Shown: piece by piece, positions 27,182 to 35,902 of the stretch
How the letters are laid out: every line of letters begins with the position of its first letter
Numbering within the stretch: the stretch's first letter is position 1
Assembly: GCF_041321145.1 (NCBI RefSeq)
Contig: NZ_JBGGWA010000005.1
Coordinates: 248,001-312,000 of the forward strand
DNA: 64,000 nt
From: Paraburkholderia sp041321145
GTDB lineage: Bacteria; Pseudomonadota; Gammaproteobacteria; Burkholderiales; Burkholderiaceae
Direction: 5' to 3'
Notes under the pieces: generated by a model
Database searches by the model: none
The model's input: only the letters and a program-made list of their open reading frames with translations
What the model was told of the DNA's origin: nothing
Program-made: the position numbers and the translations under genes

Positions 27182-27733
27182 TTAGAACGTGGGCGGCGAA
27201 TTGGCCGACACGATCTCGCAGAGCTGCTCCGCGCTGGGATTGCGAAAACGATGCGGTAGACGGCTTTCGAAGTAGTAGCTGTCGCCGGGATCGAGCAGCC
27301 ACGTGATGCCATCCACCGTCAGTTCGATCTGACCGCTGACGATCACGCCCCCCTCGTGGCCCTCGTGTTCCAGCATCTCAGGCCCCGTATCCGACAGAGG
27401 CTGATACACCTCGCGCAGGATGCCCATGTTGCGGTCTTTCACGCTGGAGCCCGCGAGATAGAACTCGATCGACTCATTGCCGAGATTCGGCATGTCGGCG
27501 CGGCGCGACACGACGGAGCGCTCCGACTCGACTTCAAAGGTAAAGAACTCAGCAAGACTCATCGGTATGCATTCGAGCAGTTTTTTTAACGAGCCGACCG
27601 ACGGGCTCACGCGGTTCTGTTCGATCAGCGAGATCGTGCCGTTAGTCACCCCCGCCCGTTTCGCCAGTTCACGCTGGGACAAGCCATTCTTCTTACGGAT
27701 GTACTGCAGACGGGTCGCTACTTCTATGGACAT
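27182..27733 (-). CDS. puuR: PuuR-like XRE-cupin regulator of polyamine catabolism
   Basis: 183 residues. An N-terminal XRE helix-turn-helix (RLQYIRKKNGLSQRELAKRA, TNGTISLIEQNRVSPSVGS) is followed by a cupin domain (HEGHEGGVIVSGQIELTVDG, LDPGDSYYFESRLPHRF). The C-terminal SANSPPTF echoes the end of E. coli PuuR, which represses puu genes and is relieved by putrescine. ATG 27733 is chosen over 27751 because AGAGAG lies 7 bases before it. It is upstream of puuC in a probable operon. Confidence 0.88.
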   Translation of the reverse strand: MSIEVATRLQYIRKKNGLSQRELAKRAGVTNGTISLIEQNRVSPSVGSLKKLLECIPMSLAEFFTFEVESERSVVSRRADMPNLGNESIEFYLAGSSVKDRNMGILREVYQPLSDTGPEMLEHEGHEGGVIVSGQIELTVDGITWLLDPGDSYYFESRLPHRFRNPSAEQLCEIVSANSPPTF

Positions 27734-27834
27734 CGCAAAGCTCTCTGACATTGGAAACGATCGGGGCGCGGGGACTCGGGCAACATCTGCCCGCGAGTGT
27801 TGAATATTCTAATCACTTTAATCTTTGCGCCGTT

Positions 27835-27871
27835 GGGGAAAACCCCTGAAAGGCTTTCGAAATATGACCTG
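27835..27871. promoter_or_regulatory. Candidate operator, repeat R1 (puu control region)
   Basis: A 37-base segment (GGGGAAAACCCCTGA, then CTTTC and AAATATGA) that recurs as R2 at 27914-27951, about 79 bases away. It contains the 11-base palindrome GAAAGGCTTTC (27849-27859). It lies on the puuR side of the region. It is a candidate PuuR site by inference. Confidence 0.45.
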
Positions 27872-27913
27872 CGCAACGAATGTTCCCATGGGCGTGGATT
27901 TGAACTGCACCCT

Positions 27914-27951
27914 CGGGAAAGCCCTGATAAATCTTTCACAAAAATGATTTG
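27914..27951. promoter_or_regulatory. Candidate operator, repeat R2, overlapping the -35 box
   Basis: Imperfect direct copy of R1 (shared GGGAAA, CCCTGA, CTTTC, ATGA in the same order and nearly the same spacing). Its end overlaps the TTGACG -35 element at 27949-27954, the position expected for a repressor that blocks the puu promoter. Confidence 0.45.
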
Positions 27952-27976
27952 ACGGCTTTATTGGCTCGTATATGCT
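27949..27976 (+). promoter_or_regulatory. Sigma70-like promoter for the puuDA polyamine operon
   Basis: TTGACG at 27949-27954, a 16-base spacer and TATGCT at 27971-27976, reading towards puuD. It is the best promoter match in the region. Transcription from here would give a leader of about 700 bases. Confidence 0.5.
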
Positions 27977-27983
27977 GGTTCAC

Positions 27984-28081
27984 AGGCGATCGTCATCCCA
28001 GCGTCATGAAGCACGAATGTGTGTTTTTTGACGGAGCGAACCCAGTTCGCATCGGTCAGAGGCGATCATCCCAGCGTGATG
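27984..28081. repeat. Second direct repeat pair just downstream of the puu promoter
   Basis: AGGCGATC(GTC)ATCCCAGCG + T + ATG-type units occur at 27984-28008 and 28060-28081, 76 bases apart, differing by a 3-base gap and one base. Each is followed by a GTTTTTTGA block. They look like two copies of a degenerate tandem duplication in the transcribed leader or initial promoter region. Confidence 0.6.
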
Positions 28082-28687
28082 TTTCTTTAAACGCCCCGTG
28101 CGTTTTTTGAGCAAGCGTTCAATACTTTCAACGTCGCTAGTCGAGTGTAATCGTGAGAGTCCGAGGCCCTTTGGTGAGATGGAATCGTAGTCAGCCGAGT
28201 TGTCCTCGCGCTGACGGCGCCATCGCCGACGGCAGCAACGGCAGCCTTACGTTCCGCCGCTTTCTGTCCGTCTTCACGATCCTGTCCCGCCGTTCAGTTC
28301 GACGTCACAACTCCATCTCCGCGCGCGCCTTCATTGCAGTGCGTACGGACGAAGTCGCCTCGCTGCTGCCGTAGCGCCTCCCTCCTTTTCGTCGTTCGAT
28401 TCGTCCGTTTGTGTGAGCGCGCGCTCTTGAGCCATGCGTTCGTGCATGTGCGGTGCCGTCTGCCGCTTATGCACGCCGCGCGTTTCATGCGAATCAGATC
28501 AGTTGCGCACCGCAGCGGATCGAGTCGAACGGCTCTCCTGATGATCACGCGCGGCGCGTTCAGTTGACGACGACCGCCAGCACTATCCCGGTGGTCTGGC
28601 GCCTCGCGTCCGGCTGCGGAATCGTGCCGCGCCGTGTTTAACGCTGTTCATGCCGCGTCTTGCGGGGAACACACACGTCTATTCGTT
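28082..28687. other. Long untranslated leader upstream of puuD
   Basis: 606 bases with no supported gene. The frame at 28153-28374 translates to an Arg/Ser-rich peptide without a ribosome binding site. No known riboswitch fold was recognised by eye. A second promoter may lie closer to puuD but none was clear. Confidence 0.4.
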
Positions 28688-29482
28688 ATGCGAAATAAAC
28701 CCCTGGTCGGCATCAGCGCCGACAGAACGATGATGGGAGTCCACCCGTCGCACGTAGTCGGCGAGAAGTACATCGCCGCGATCGTGGATGGCTCACAGGC
28801 GCTGGCCATGTTGCTGCCGGCGCTCGGCGAGCGTCAGTCCACCGAAGACGTGCTGGCCACTGTCGATGGCTTGTTATTTACCGGCAGCTATTCGAATGTC
28901 GAGCCGCACCGCTACGGCGGCCATCCCAGCGCGCCGGGCACGCTGCACGACGCCGCACGCGATGCGACGACGCTGCCGCTCCTGCGTGCGGCGATCGCCG
29001 CCGGCGTGCCGGTGCTGGCGGTATGCCGCGGCTACCAGGAAATGAACGTGGTTTTCGGCGGGACGTTGCATCAAAGCGTTCACGCGGTGGCCGGCTTGAA
29101 CGACCATCGCGAGAACAAGGAAGACGACCTCGACGTGCAATACGCACCGTCGCATTCGATCACGCTGACGCAGGGCGGCTTGTTGCAGCGCCTCGCGGGC
29201 GGCGCGAATGAAGCGCGGGTGAATTCATTGCACGGTCAGGGCGTCGAGCGGTTAGGCGTGGGTCTGGTGGCCGAAGCCACCGCGCCGGACGGATTGATCG
29301 AAGCGGTAAGCGTGAAAGAGGCGCGTGCCTTCGCGCTGGGTGTGCAGTGGCACCCGGAGTGGAAGCATGCCGACGACGCGCTTTCCACCGCGATCTTTCG
29401 TGCTTTCGGCGACGCCTGCCGCGATCGAATGCGCACCAAGGCCGGCCATGGCGCGGCATCCGCCGCTGCCACGCATGCCTGA
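28688..29482 (+). CDS. puuD: Gamma-glutamyl-gamma-aminobutyrate hydrolase
   Basis: 264 residues, class I glutamine amidotransferase-like hydrolase releasing GABA and glutamate. The nucleophile Cys is in VLAVCRGYQEMNV (about residue 117), and the His-Glu of the triad in GVQWHPEW. VDGLLFTGSYSNVEPHRYGG matches PuuD. The frame extends upstream to 28634, but ATG 28688 gives the normal MRNKPLVGISAD start. It is the first gene of the polyamine operon on this strand, 32 bases before puuA. Confidence 0.93.
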   Translation: MRNKPLVGISADRTMMGVHPSHVVGEKYIAAIVDGSQALAMLLPALGERQSTEDVLATVDGLLFTGSYSNVEPHRYGGHPSAPGTLHDAARDATTLPLLRAAIAAGVPVLAVCRGYQEMNVVFGGTLHQSVHAVAGLNDHRENKEDDLDVQYAPSHSITLTQGGLLQRLAGGANEARVNSLHGQGVERLGVGLVAEATAPDGLIEAVSVKEARAFALGVQWHPEWKHADDALSTAIFRAFGDACRDRMRTKAGHGAASAAATHA

Positions 29483-29514
29483 GCCGGTCGCGCACCAAAA
29501 CTGAGAGAATAACC

Positions 29515-30849
29515 ATGCATGAAATCGACGATTTTCTGAAGAAGAACCACGTCACCGAAATCGAGGCGATCATTCCCGATATGGCCGGGATCGCCCGCGG
29601 CAAGATCATTCCGCGCAGCAAGTTCGAATCTGGCGAGTCCATGCGTTTGCCGCAGGCGGTGATGATCCAGACCGTCACGGGAGACTACCCGGAAGACGGC
29701 ACGCTCACCGGCGTCACCGACCCGGACATGGTGTGCGTTCCGGACGCAAGCACCATCCGCATGATTCCGTGGGCCGTCGATCCGACCGCCCAGGTGATTC
29801 ACGATTGCGTTCACTTCGACGGCACGCCCGTTGCGATCTCGCCGCGCCGCGTGTTGCGCCGCGTGCTCGAACTCTACAAGGCCAAAGGCTGGAAGCCGGT
29901 CATCGCGCCCGAGCTCGAGTTCTATCTGGTCGACATGAACAAGGACCCGGATCTGCCGCTGCAACCGCCGATTGGCCGTACGGGCCGTCCGGAAACTGGC
30001 CGTCAGGCGTATTCGATCGAAGCCGTCAACGAATTCGATCCGCTGTTCGAAGACATCTACGAGTACTGCGAGGTGCAGGAGCTGGAAGTCGACACGCTGA
30101 TTCACGAAGTCGGCGCTGCGCAGATGGAAATCAACTTCATGCACGGCGATCCGCTGAAACTCGCCGACAGCGTGTTCCTGTTCAAGCGCACGGTGCGTGA
30201 AGCCGCGCTGCGTCACAAGATGTACGCGACCTTCATGGCCAAGCCGATGGAAGGCGAACCGGGCTCGGCGATGCACATGCATCAGAGCCTCGTCGACGAA
30301 GAAACCGGCCACAACCTGTTCACCGGTCCGGACGGCAAGCCCACCTCTTTGTTTACGGGTTATATCGCTGGCTTGCAGAAATACACGCCTGCGCTGATGC
30401 CGATCTTCGCGCCGTACATCAATTCGTATCGCCGCCTGTCGCGCTTCATGGCCGCGCCGATCAACGTGGCATGGGGTTACGACAACCGCACAGTGGGCTT
30501 CCGGATTCCGCATTCGGGCCCGGCTGCGCGCCGCATCGAAAACCGCATTCCGGGCGTGGACTGCAATCCGTATCTGGCGATTGCCGCGACCCTGGCTGCC
30601 GGTTATCTCGGCATGACGCAAAAACTCGAAGCCACTGAGCCGCTGCTTAGCGACGGGTACGAATTGCCGTACCAGTTGCCGCGCAACCTCGAAGAGGGTT
30701 TGACGCTGATGGGCGCCTGCGAGCCGATCGCCGAAGTACTCGGTGAAAAATTCGTCAAAGCCTACCTCGCACTGAAAGAAACCGAATACGAAGCGTTCTT
30801 CCGCGTGATCAGTTCCTGGGAACGCCGACATTTGCTGTTGCACGTCTAA
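29515..30849 (+). CDS. puuA: Gamma-glutamylputrescine synthetase (glutamine synthetase family)
   Basis: 444 residues of the glutamine synthetase fold, without a PII or adenylylation context. The beta-grasp N-terminus (IEAIIPDMAGIARGKIIPRS) is that of PuuA-type enzymes. Catalytic segments: APELEFYLVD, EVGAAQMEINF, GSAMHMHQSL and NRIPGVDCNPYLAIAA. It ligates glutamate to putrescine using ATP. ATG 29515 follows GAGAATAACC and matches family length; an upstream in-frame extension into puuD is unlikely. Confidence 0.92.
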   Translation: MHEIDDFLKKNHVTEIEAIIPDMAGIARGKIIPRSKFESGESMRLPQAVMIQTVTGDYPEDGTLTGVTDPDMVCVPDASTIRMIPWAVDPTAQVIHDCVHFDGTPVAISPRRVLRRVLELYKAKGWKPVIAPELEFYLVDMNKDPDLPLQPPIGRTGRPETGRQAYSIEAVNEFDPLFEDIYEYCEVQELEVDTLIHEVGAAQMEINFMHGDPLKLADSVFLFKRTVREAALRHKMYATFMAKPMEGEPGSAMHMHQSLVDEETGHNLFTGPDGKPTSLFTGYIAGLQKYTPALMPIFAPYINSYRRLSRFMAAPINVAWGYDNRTVGFRIPHSGPAARRIENRIPGVDCNPYLAIAATLAAGYLGMTQKLEATEPLLSDGYELPYQLPRNLEEGLTLMGACEPIAEVLGEKFVKAYLALKETEYEAFFRVISSWERRHLLLHV

Positions 30850-30910
30850 GGGTGGGCCTAAGTCCATTGTTAGTAACGTCATCCGCAAACGCGAAAAAAT
30901 TGGAGGCAGT

Positions 30911-32356
30911 ATGAGCTACAGAACAGAAGAAGTCGCTTACGTGCAACCGGCCACGCAACCCAGCGGCGCCGCAAACGCATCAGCCGCACAGCAACGCAGC
31001 ACCGCCGAATACCGCGCGCTCGACGCCGCGCACCACATCCATCCGTTTTCGGATATGGGCTCGCTCAATCGCAGCGGCAGCCGCGTGATCGTCAAAGCCC
31101 AAGGCGTGTATCTGTGGGATTCGGAAGGCAACAAGGTCATCGACGGCATGGCCGGTTTGTGGTGCGTGAACGTCGGTTATGGTCGCAAGGAACTGGCCGA
31201 CGCCGCGTACCGGCAGATGCAGGAACTGCCCTACTACAACACCTTCTTCAAGACCACGCACCCACCGGTGATCGAACTGTCGGCGTTGCTCGCGGAGCTG
31301 GCGCCGGCGCCGTTCAATCACTTCTTCTATTGCAACAGCGGTTCGGAAGGCAACGACACCGTGCTGCGCATCGTCCATCAATACTGGGCGACGCAAAACA
31401 GGCATTCGAAGAAGTTTGTCATCTCGCGCAAGAACGGCTATCACGGTTCGACGATCGCGGGCGGCACGCTGGGCGGCATGGGCTACATGCATGAACAGAT
31501 GCCCTCGAAGGTCGAGAACATCGTGCATATCGACCAGCCGTATTTCTTTGGCGAAGCAGAAGGCAATCTGACGCCGGAAGAATTCGCGCTGGCGCGTGCG
31601 CAGCAACTCGAAGCGAAGATCCTCGAAATTGGCGCGGACAACGTGGCCGCGTTTATCGGCGAGCCTTTCCAGGGCGCGGGCGGCGTGATCTTCCCAGCCT
31701 CGACATACTGGCCGGAAATCCAGCGCATTTGCCGCAAGTACGACATTCTGCTGGTCGCAGACGAAGTGATCGGCGGCTTCGGCCGGACCGGCGAATGGTT
31801 CGCGCATCAGCACTTTGGTTTCGAGCCGGATCTGATCACGCTGGCCAAGGGCCTGACGAGCGGCTATATCCCGATGGGTGCGGTCGGCCTGCATGATCGC
31901 GTGGCCCGGGCGATCATCGAGCACGGCGACTTCAATCACGGTCTCACCTACTCCGGGCACCCGGTGGCCGCAGCTGTTGCGCTTGCCAATCTGAAGCTGC
32001 TGCGCGACGAGAAGATCGTCGAGCGCGTCAAGTCCGATACGGGTCCGTACTTCCAGAAGAAGTTGCGCGACACCTTCGCCAACCATCCGATCGTCGGCGA
32101 AATTGCCGGTGCGGGTCTGGTGGCCGGTCTGCAACTCGCAGAAAACCCGAAAACGCGCAAGCGTTTTGCCAATGGCGGGGATGTCGGCACGATCTGCCGC
32201 GACTTCTGCTTCAACGGCAACCTGATCATGCGCGCCACCGGCGACCGGATGCTGCTGTCGCCGCCGCTCGTCATCACGAAACTGGAAATCGACGAAATCG
32301 TTTCGAAGGCGAAAAAGGCCATCGACGCGACTGCACAACAACTCGGAATTTCGTAA
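30911..32356 (+). CDS. spuC: Putrescine/polyamine:pyruvate aminotransferase (SpuC-like)
   Basis: 481 residues, class III PLP aminotransferase. The PLP lysine is in DLITLAKGLTSGYIPMGAV, with the aspartate in VADEVIGGFGRTGEWF. FFYCNSGSEGNDTVLRIVHQY is typical of polyamine and omega-amino transaminases. It offers a direct route from putrescine to 4-aminobutyraldehyde, in parallel to PuuA/PuuB. GGAGG precedes ATG 30911. A 54-base gap to the binding-protein leader contains an inverted repeat at 32369-32405. Confidence 0.88.
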   Translation: MSYRTEEVAYVQPATQPSGAANASAAQQRSTAEYRALDAAHHIHPFSDMGSLNRSGSRVIVKAQGVYLWDSEGNKVIDGMAGLWCVNVGYGRKELADAAYRQMQELPYYNTFFKTTHPPVIELSALLAELAPAPFNHFFYCNSGSEGNDTVLRIVHQYWATQNRHSKKFVISRKNGYHGSTIAGGTLGGMGYMHEQMPSKVENIVHIDQPYFFGEAEGNLTPEEFALARAQQLEAKILEIGADNVAAFIGEPFQGAGGVIFPASTYWPEIQRICRKYDILLVADEVIGGFGRTGEWFAHQHFGFEPDLITLAKGLTSGYIPMGAVGLHDRVARAIIEHGDFNHGLTYSGHPVAAAVALANLKLLRDEKIVERVKSDTGPYFQKKLRDTFANHPIVGEIAGAGLVAGLQLAENPKTRKRFANGGDVGTICRDFCFNGNLIMRATGDRMLLSPPLVITKLEIDEIVSKAKKAIDATAQQLGIS

Positions 32357-32368
32357 CGGCAGTTCGTT

Positions 32369-32405
32369 CCGGCATGGGCGCACCCACGATACACGCTCAT
32401 GCCGG
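32369..32405 (+). terminator. Inverted repeat between spuC and the binding-protein gene
   Basis: CCGGCATG (32369-32376) pairs with CATGCCGG (32398-32405) across a 21-base loop. No U tract follows, so it is more likely an mRNA-processing or stability element than a factor-independent terminator. Confidence 0.4.
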
Positions 32406-32430
32406 TTCTCCACATCAAGGGAAAAAAGCC

Positions 32431-33552
32431 ATGAGCGTTTGTCATCTTCGTCATGCCGTCGCGGGCGCCGCACTTCTCGCCTTCACGGGTTTTGCGGCGT
32501 TGTCGGTTACGCCGGCCCTTGCGGCCGACACGGAACTGAATGTCTATAACTGGTCGGATTACATCGCGAAAGACACGATTCCGAACTTCGAGAAGCAGGA
32601 CAGCATTCATGTCAAGTACGACAACTACGATAGCGACGATACGTTGCAGGCCAAACTGCTCGCGGGCAGTTCCGGCTACGATATCGTGGTGCCGACGTCG
32701 AACTACATGGCCAAGCAGATCCAGGCGGGCGTGTACCAGAAACTCGACAAGTCGAAGCTGCCGAACCTCTCGAATCTCGACCCCGTGCTGATGAAGATGA
32801 TCGGCGACGCGGATCCAGGCAACCAGTACGGTGTGCCCTGGGCATATGGCACGGACGGTATCGGCTACAACGTGCAGGCCGTGCAGAAGGCACTCGGTGC
32901 GAATGCGCCGGTGGATAGCTGGGCGCTCGTGTTCGACCCGGCCAATCTGTCGAAGCTGAAGGGCTGCGGCGTGTCGTTCCTCGACCAGGCCGTCGACGTG
33001 TTCGCCGCTACGCTGCAGTACATGCATAAGGATCCGAACAGCACGAACCCCGCCGATTATCAGGCCGCATACGAAGTGTTGAAGAAAGTCCGCCCCTACA
33101 TCACCCAATTCAACTCGTCGGGCTACATCAACGACCTCGCCAACAACGACGTCTGCGTCGCGGTGGGATGGTCAGGCGACGTCGGCATCGCCAGCCGACG
33201 CACCGCTGAAGCCAAGCGCTCCTATCAGGTGAAATTCTCGAACGTGAAGGAAGGCGGTTTGCTGTGGTTCGACGTGATGGTGATTCCGAAAGACGCGCCG
33301 CATCCCGAAGCCGCATTGAAATGGATCAATTACATCTCCGATCCGAAGGTCAACGCCGCGATCACCAATGAAGTCTTCTACCCGACCGCGAACAAGGCCG
33401 CTCGCCAGTTCGTCACGCCGGGCGTCGCACAGGACAAGACCGTTTATCCGGGCGACGACGTGTTGAGCAAGATGACGCTGATGAAGCCTATGCCGACCGA
33501 TATTCTGCGCCTTGAAAACCGCCTTTGGGCTCAGCTTAAAACCGGCCATTAA
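32431..33552 (+). CDS. potF: Polyamine ABC transporter, periplasmic binding protein (PotF/SpuD-like)
   Basis: 373 residues. The signal peptide is residues 1-31 (cleavage after TPALA). The mature protein starts ADTELNVYNWSDYIAKDTI, the typical spermidine/putrescine-binding opening, with the ligand-region sequences PWAYGTDGIGYN and VGWSGDVGIASRR. It delivers putrescine to the membrane permease. ATG 32431 is preceded by AAGGGA; the frame extends upstream to 32374 in the leader. Next comes a strong hairpin, then the ATPase gene. Confidence 0.93.
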   Translation: MSVCHLRHAVAGAALLAFTGFAALSVTPALAADTELNVYNWSDYIAKDTIPNFEKQDSIHVKYDNYDSDDTLQAKLLAGSSGYDIVVPTSNYMAKQIQAGVYQKLDKSKLPNLSNLDPVLMKMIGDADPGNQYGVPWAYGTDGIGYNVQAVQKALGANAPVDSWALVFDPANLSKLKGCGVSFLDQAVDVFAATLQYMHKDPNSTNPADYQAAYEVLKKVRPYITQFNSSGYINDLANNDVCVAVGWSGDVGIASRRTAEAKRSYQVKFSNVKEGGLLWFDVMVIPKDAPHPEAALKWINYISDPKVNAAITNEVFYPTANKAARQFVTPGVAQDKTVYPGDDVLSKMTLMKPMPTDILRLENRLWAQLKTGH

Positions 33553-33581
33553 TCAAACCAACGATATAAAGCATCGATCCC

Positions 33582-33611
33582 GCGCTCAGGGATCGCTCGA
33601 ACCCTGAGCGC
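33582..33611 (+). terminator. Perfect 10-bp hairpin between binding-protein and ATPase genes
   Basis: GCGCTCAGGG at 33582-33591 pairs exactly with CCCTGAGCGC at 33602-33611 around a 10-base loop. It lacks a U tract. In transporter operons such elements often partially end transcription or protect the upstream mRNA so that the binding protein is made in excess; that role is inference here. Confidence 0.6.
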
Positions 33612-33767
33612 ATGAATAGCAGTAACGGTAGTCAGCCTGCGCGCTTTCAGGATCCCGCCTACCCGCGCGCAGTCCCATGTTTTCCGATCGCAGCGCATCT
33701 TGCGAGCCGCTTTCCGCGCCTCGTATGGAGACACTTGCGCTCGCGATCCGCAAGGAACGGTTACATC

Positions 33768-34931
33768 ATGAACTCGACGACATTAAATAGCGCGGCCGGC
33801 GCCACCCAGATGGGCCGCCCTGCATCGACGATCAAATCGAAATCGGATGAATTCGTCCGCATCGAAAACGTCGTGAAGAAATTCGGCGACAGCACCGCTG
33901 TCGACAACGTCAATCTGAGCATCGCAAAGAACGAGTTGTTCGCGCTGCTCGGCAGCTCCGGCTGCGGCAAGTCCACACTTTTGCGCATGCTCGCAGGGCT
34001 CGAGACGGTGACGTCCGGGCGTATTTTCGTCGACGGCGAAGATCTCGCCGCGATGCCGCCGTACAAGCGGCCAGTCAACATGATGTTCCAGTCGTATGCG
34101 CTGTTTCCGCACATGAGTGTCGAAGCGAATATCGCGTTCGGTCTCAAGCAGGAAGGCACGCCGAAGAACGAGATCAAGGAACGTGTCGCCGACGCGCTGC
34201 ATCTCGTGCAGATGGGCAAATACGCGCAGCGCAAACCGCATCAGCTCTCGGGTGGCCAGCAGCAGCGTGTCGCGTTGGCCCGCTCGCTCGTCAAGCGCCC
34301 CAAGCTCCTGCTGCTCGACGAACCCATGTCGGCGCTCGATAAACAGATTCGCCAGAAGACCCAGCTCGAACTGGTGAACATCATCGAGAAAGTCGACGTG
34401 ACCTGCGTGATGGTCACGCACGATCAGGAAGAAGCCATGACGATGGCCGGCCGCCTCGCGGTGATGAGCGAAGGCCGTATCGTGCAGATCGGTTCGCCCA
34501 GCCAGGTGTACGAGTTTCCGAATAGCCGCTTCTCGGCCGAATTCATCGGCTCGACCAATCTGTTTGAAGGCACGGTGGTCGCGGATGAGCCGGACCATAT
34601 CTTTGTCGAAAGCGAAGACCTCGAAACGCGCATTTACGTGAGCCATGGCATTACTGGACCGCTCGGCATGCCGGTGGGTATTTCGGTGCGCCCGGAACGC
34701 GTGAAGGTGTCGCTCGAAAAACCTGCCACGCCGCACAATTGGACGCGTGGCGTGGTTTCAGATGTGGCCTACATGGGCAGCTATTCGCTGTATCACGTGC
34801 GTCTGCCGAGCGGCAAGACGGTCGTGTCGAATCTCTCCAGCTCGCACCTGATGAGCGAAGGTGCCCCTTCCTATAACGACGACGTATTCGTCTACTGGTC
34901 GCCGGCTAGCGGCGTGGTGCTGACGCAATGA
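33768..34931 (+). CDS. potG: Polyamine ABC transporter ATP-binding protein (PotG-like)
   Basis: 387 residues. Walker A GSSGCGKST, Q-loop FQSYALFPHMSV, signature LSGGQQQRVALARSL, Walker B LLLLDEPMSALD and H-loop VTHDQEEA are intact, followed by a TOBE region at the C-terminus (about residues 300-387). It energises polyamine import. The frame runs back to 33612, but ATG 33768 fits the family length (377 in E. coli PotG) and has AAGGAAC about 10 bases upstream. Its stop overlaps the potH start (ATGA). Confidence 0.93.
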   Translation: MNSTTLNSAAGATQMGRPASTIKSKSDEFVRIENVVKKFGDSTAVDNVNLSIAKNELFALLGSSGCGKSTLLRMLAGLETVTSGRIFVDGEDLAAMPPYKRPVNMMFQSYALFPHMSVEANIAFGLKQEGTPKNEIKERVADALHLVQMGKYAQRKPHQLSGGQQQRVALARSLVKRPKLLLLDEPMSALDKQIRQKTQLELVNIIEKVDVTCVMVTHDQEEAMTMAGRLAVMSEGRIVQIGSPSQVYEFPNSRFSAEFIGSTNLFEGTVVADEPDHIFVESEDLETRIYVSHGITGPLGMPVGISVRPERVKVSLEKPATPHNWTRGVVSDVAYMGSYSLYHVRLPSGKTVVSNLSSSHLMSEGAPSYNDDVFVYWSPASGVVLTQ

Positions 34932-35902
34932 GCAATCCCACTACCTCCTCCCCCGTGGCGCTCGGCGCGCCGTCCGGCAGCCGTTTGCCCGGCTCGCTGA
35001 AAAAGCGCCTGTCGATGCTGGTGCCGTCGGGCCGCGCGACTGTGATCGGCGTGCCGTTCCTGTGGCTCACGGTGTTCTTCGCATTGCCGTTCGTGCTGGT
35101 GCTGAAAATCAGCTTCGCCGATCTGCGTCTGGGCATTCCCCCGTACACGGATCTCGTGACGGTCAAGGACGGCATGGTGCACTTCGCGATGCAGCTCAGT
35201 CACTACGCGTTCCTGCTGCAGGACGATCTGTACGTCGCGACGTATATCAGCTCGCTGAAGATGGCTGCTGTCTCGACCTTCTTCTGCCTGCTGATCGGTT
35301 ATCCGATTGCGTACTACATCGCGCGCTCGGAACCGACGAAGCGCAACCTGCTGATGATGGGCGTGATGCTGCCGTTCTGGACGTCGTTCCTGATCCGCGT
35401 TTATGCATGGATCGGCATCCTGAAGGATGACGGACTTCTCAATCACACGCTGATGGCGATCGGCATGATTCATTCCCCGCTGCGCCTCTACCACACGGAT
35501 ATCGGCGTCTATATCGGCATGGTCTATTCCTACCTGCCGTTCATGGTGATGCCGCTATATGCGCACCTGGTGAAGATGGACCTGACGTTGCTCGAAGCGG
35601 CCTACGACCTCGGTTGCAAGCCCTGGACCGCGTTCACCCGCATCACCTTGCCCCTGTCGAAGAACGGCATTATCGCCGGCAGCCTGCTGGTGTTCATTCC
35701 GGCGGTGGGTGAATACGTGATTCCTGAACTGCTCGGCGGTGCCGACACCCTGATGATCGGCCGTGTGATGTGGGATGAATTCTTCAACGATATGGACTGG
35801 CCGATGGCATCCGCCGTCACCGTCGCGATGGTTCTACTGCTGCTCGTGCCAATGGCCGTGTTCCAGTACTACCAGGTCAAGGAACTGGAGGGCACGAAAT
35901 GA
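34928..35902 (+). CDS. potH: Polyamine ABC transporter permease (PotH-like)
   Basis: 324 residues with six membrane segments. The EAA-loop signature appears as LLEAAYDLGCKPWTAFTRITLPLSKNG near residue 225. The N-terminal 35 residues are basic and cytoplasmic (LPGSLKKRL). It begins in a 4-base ATGA overlap with the ATPase gene and ends in another with potI, indicating translational coupling. Confidence 0.93.
   Translation: MSNPTTSSPVALGAPSGSRLPGSLKKRLSMLVPSGRATVIGVPFLWLTVFFALPFVLVLKISFADLRLGIPPYTDLVTVKDGMVHFAMQLSHYAFLLQDDLYVATYISSLKMAAVSTFFCLLIGYPIAYYIARSEPTKRNLLMMGVMLPFWTSFLIRVYAWIGILKDDGLLNHTLMAIGMIHSPLRLYHTDIGVYIGMVYSYLPFMVMPLYAHLVKMDLTLLEAAYDLGCKPWTAFTRITLPLSKNGIIAGSLLVFIPAVGEYVIPELLGGADTLMIGRVMWDEFFNDMDWPMASAVTVAMVLLLLVPMAVFQYYQVKELEGTK

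Noticed and set aside
29236..30888. 550-codon open frame on the minus strand opposite puuD/puuA
   Set aside because: It mirrors a highly conserved gene pair and its translation is rich in Arg/His/Asp as expected from antisense reading of GC-rich codons. No ribosome binding site or family match.
30980..32473. 497-codon minus-strand frame opposite spuC
   Set aside because: Same antisense effect of GC3-rich coding; sequence composition is atypical and it fully overlaps a well-supported gene.
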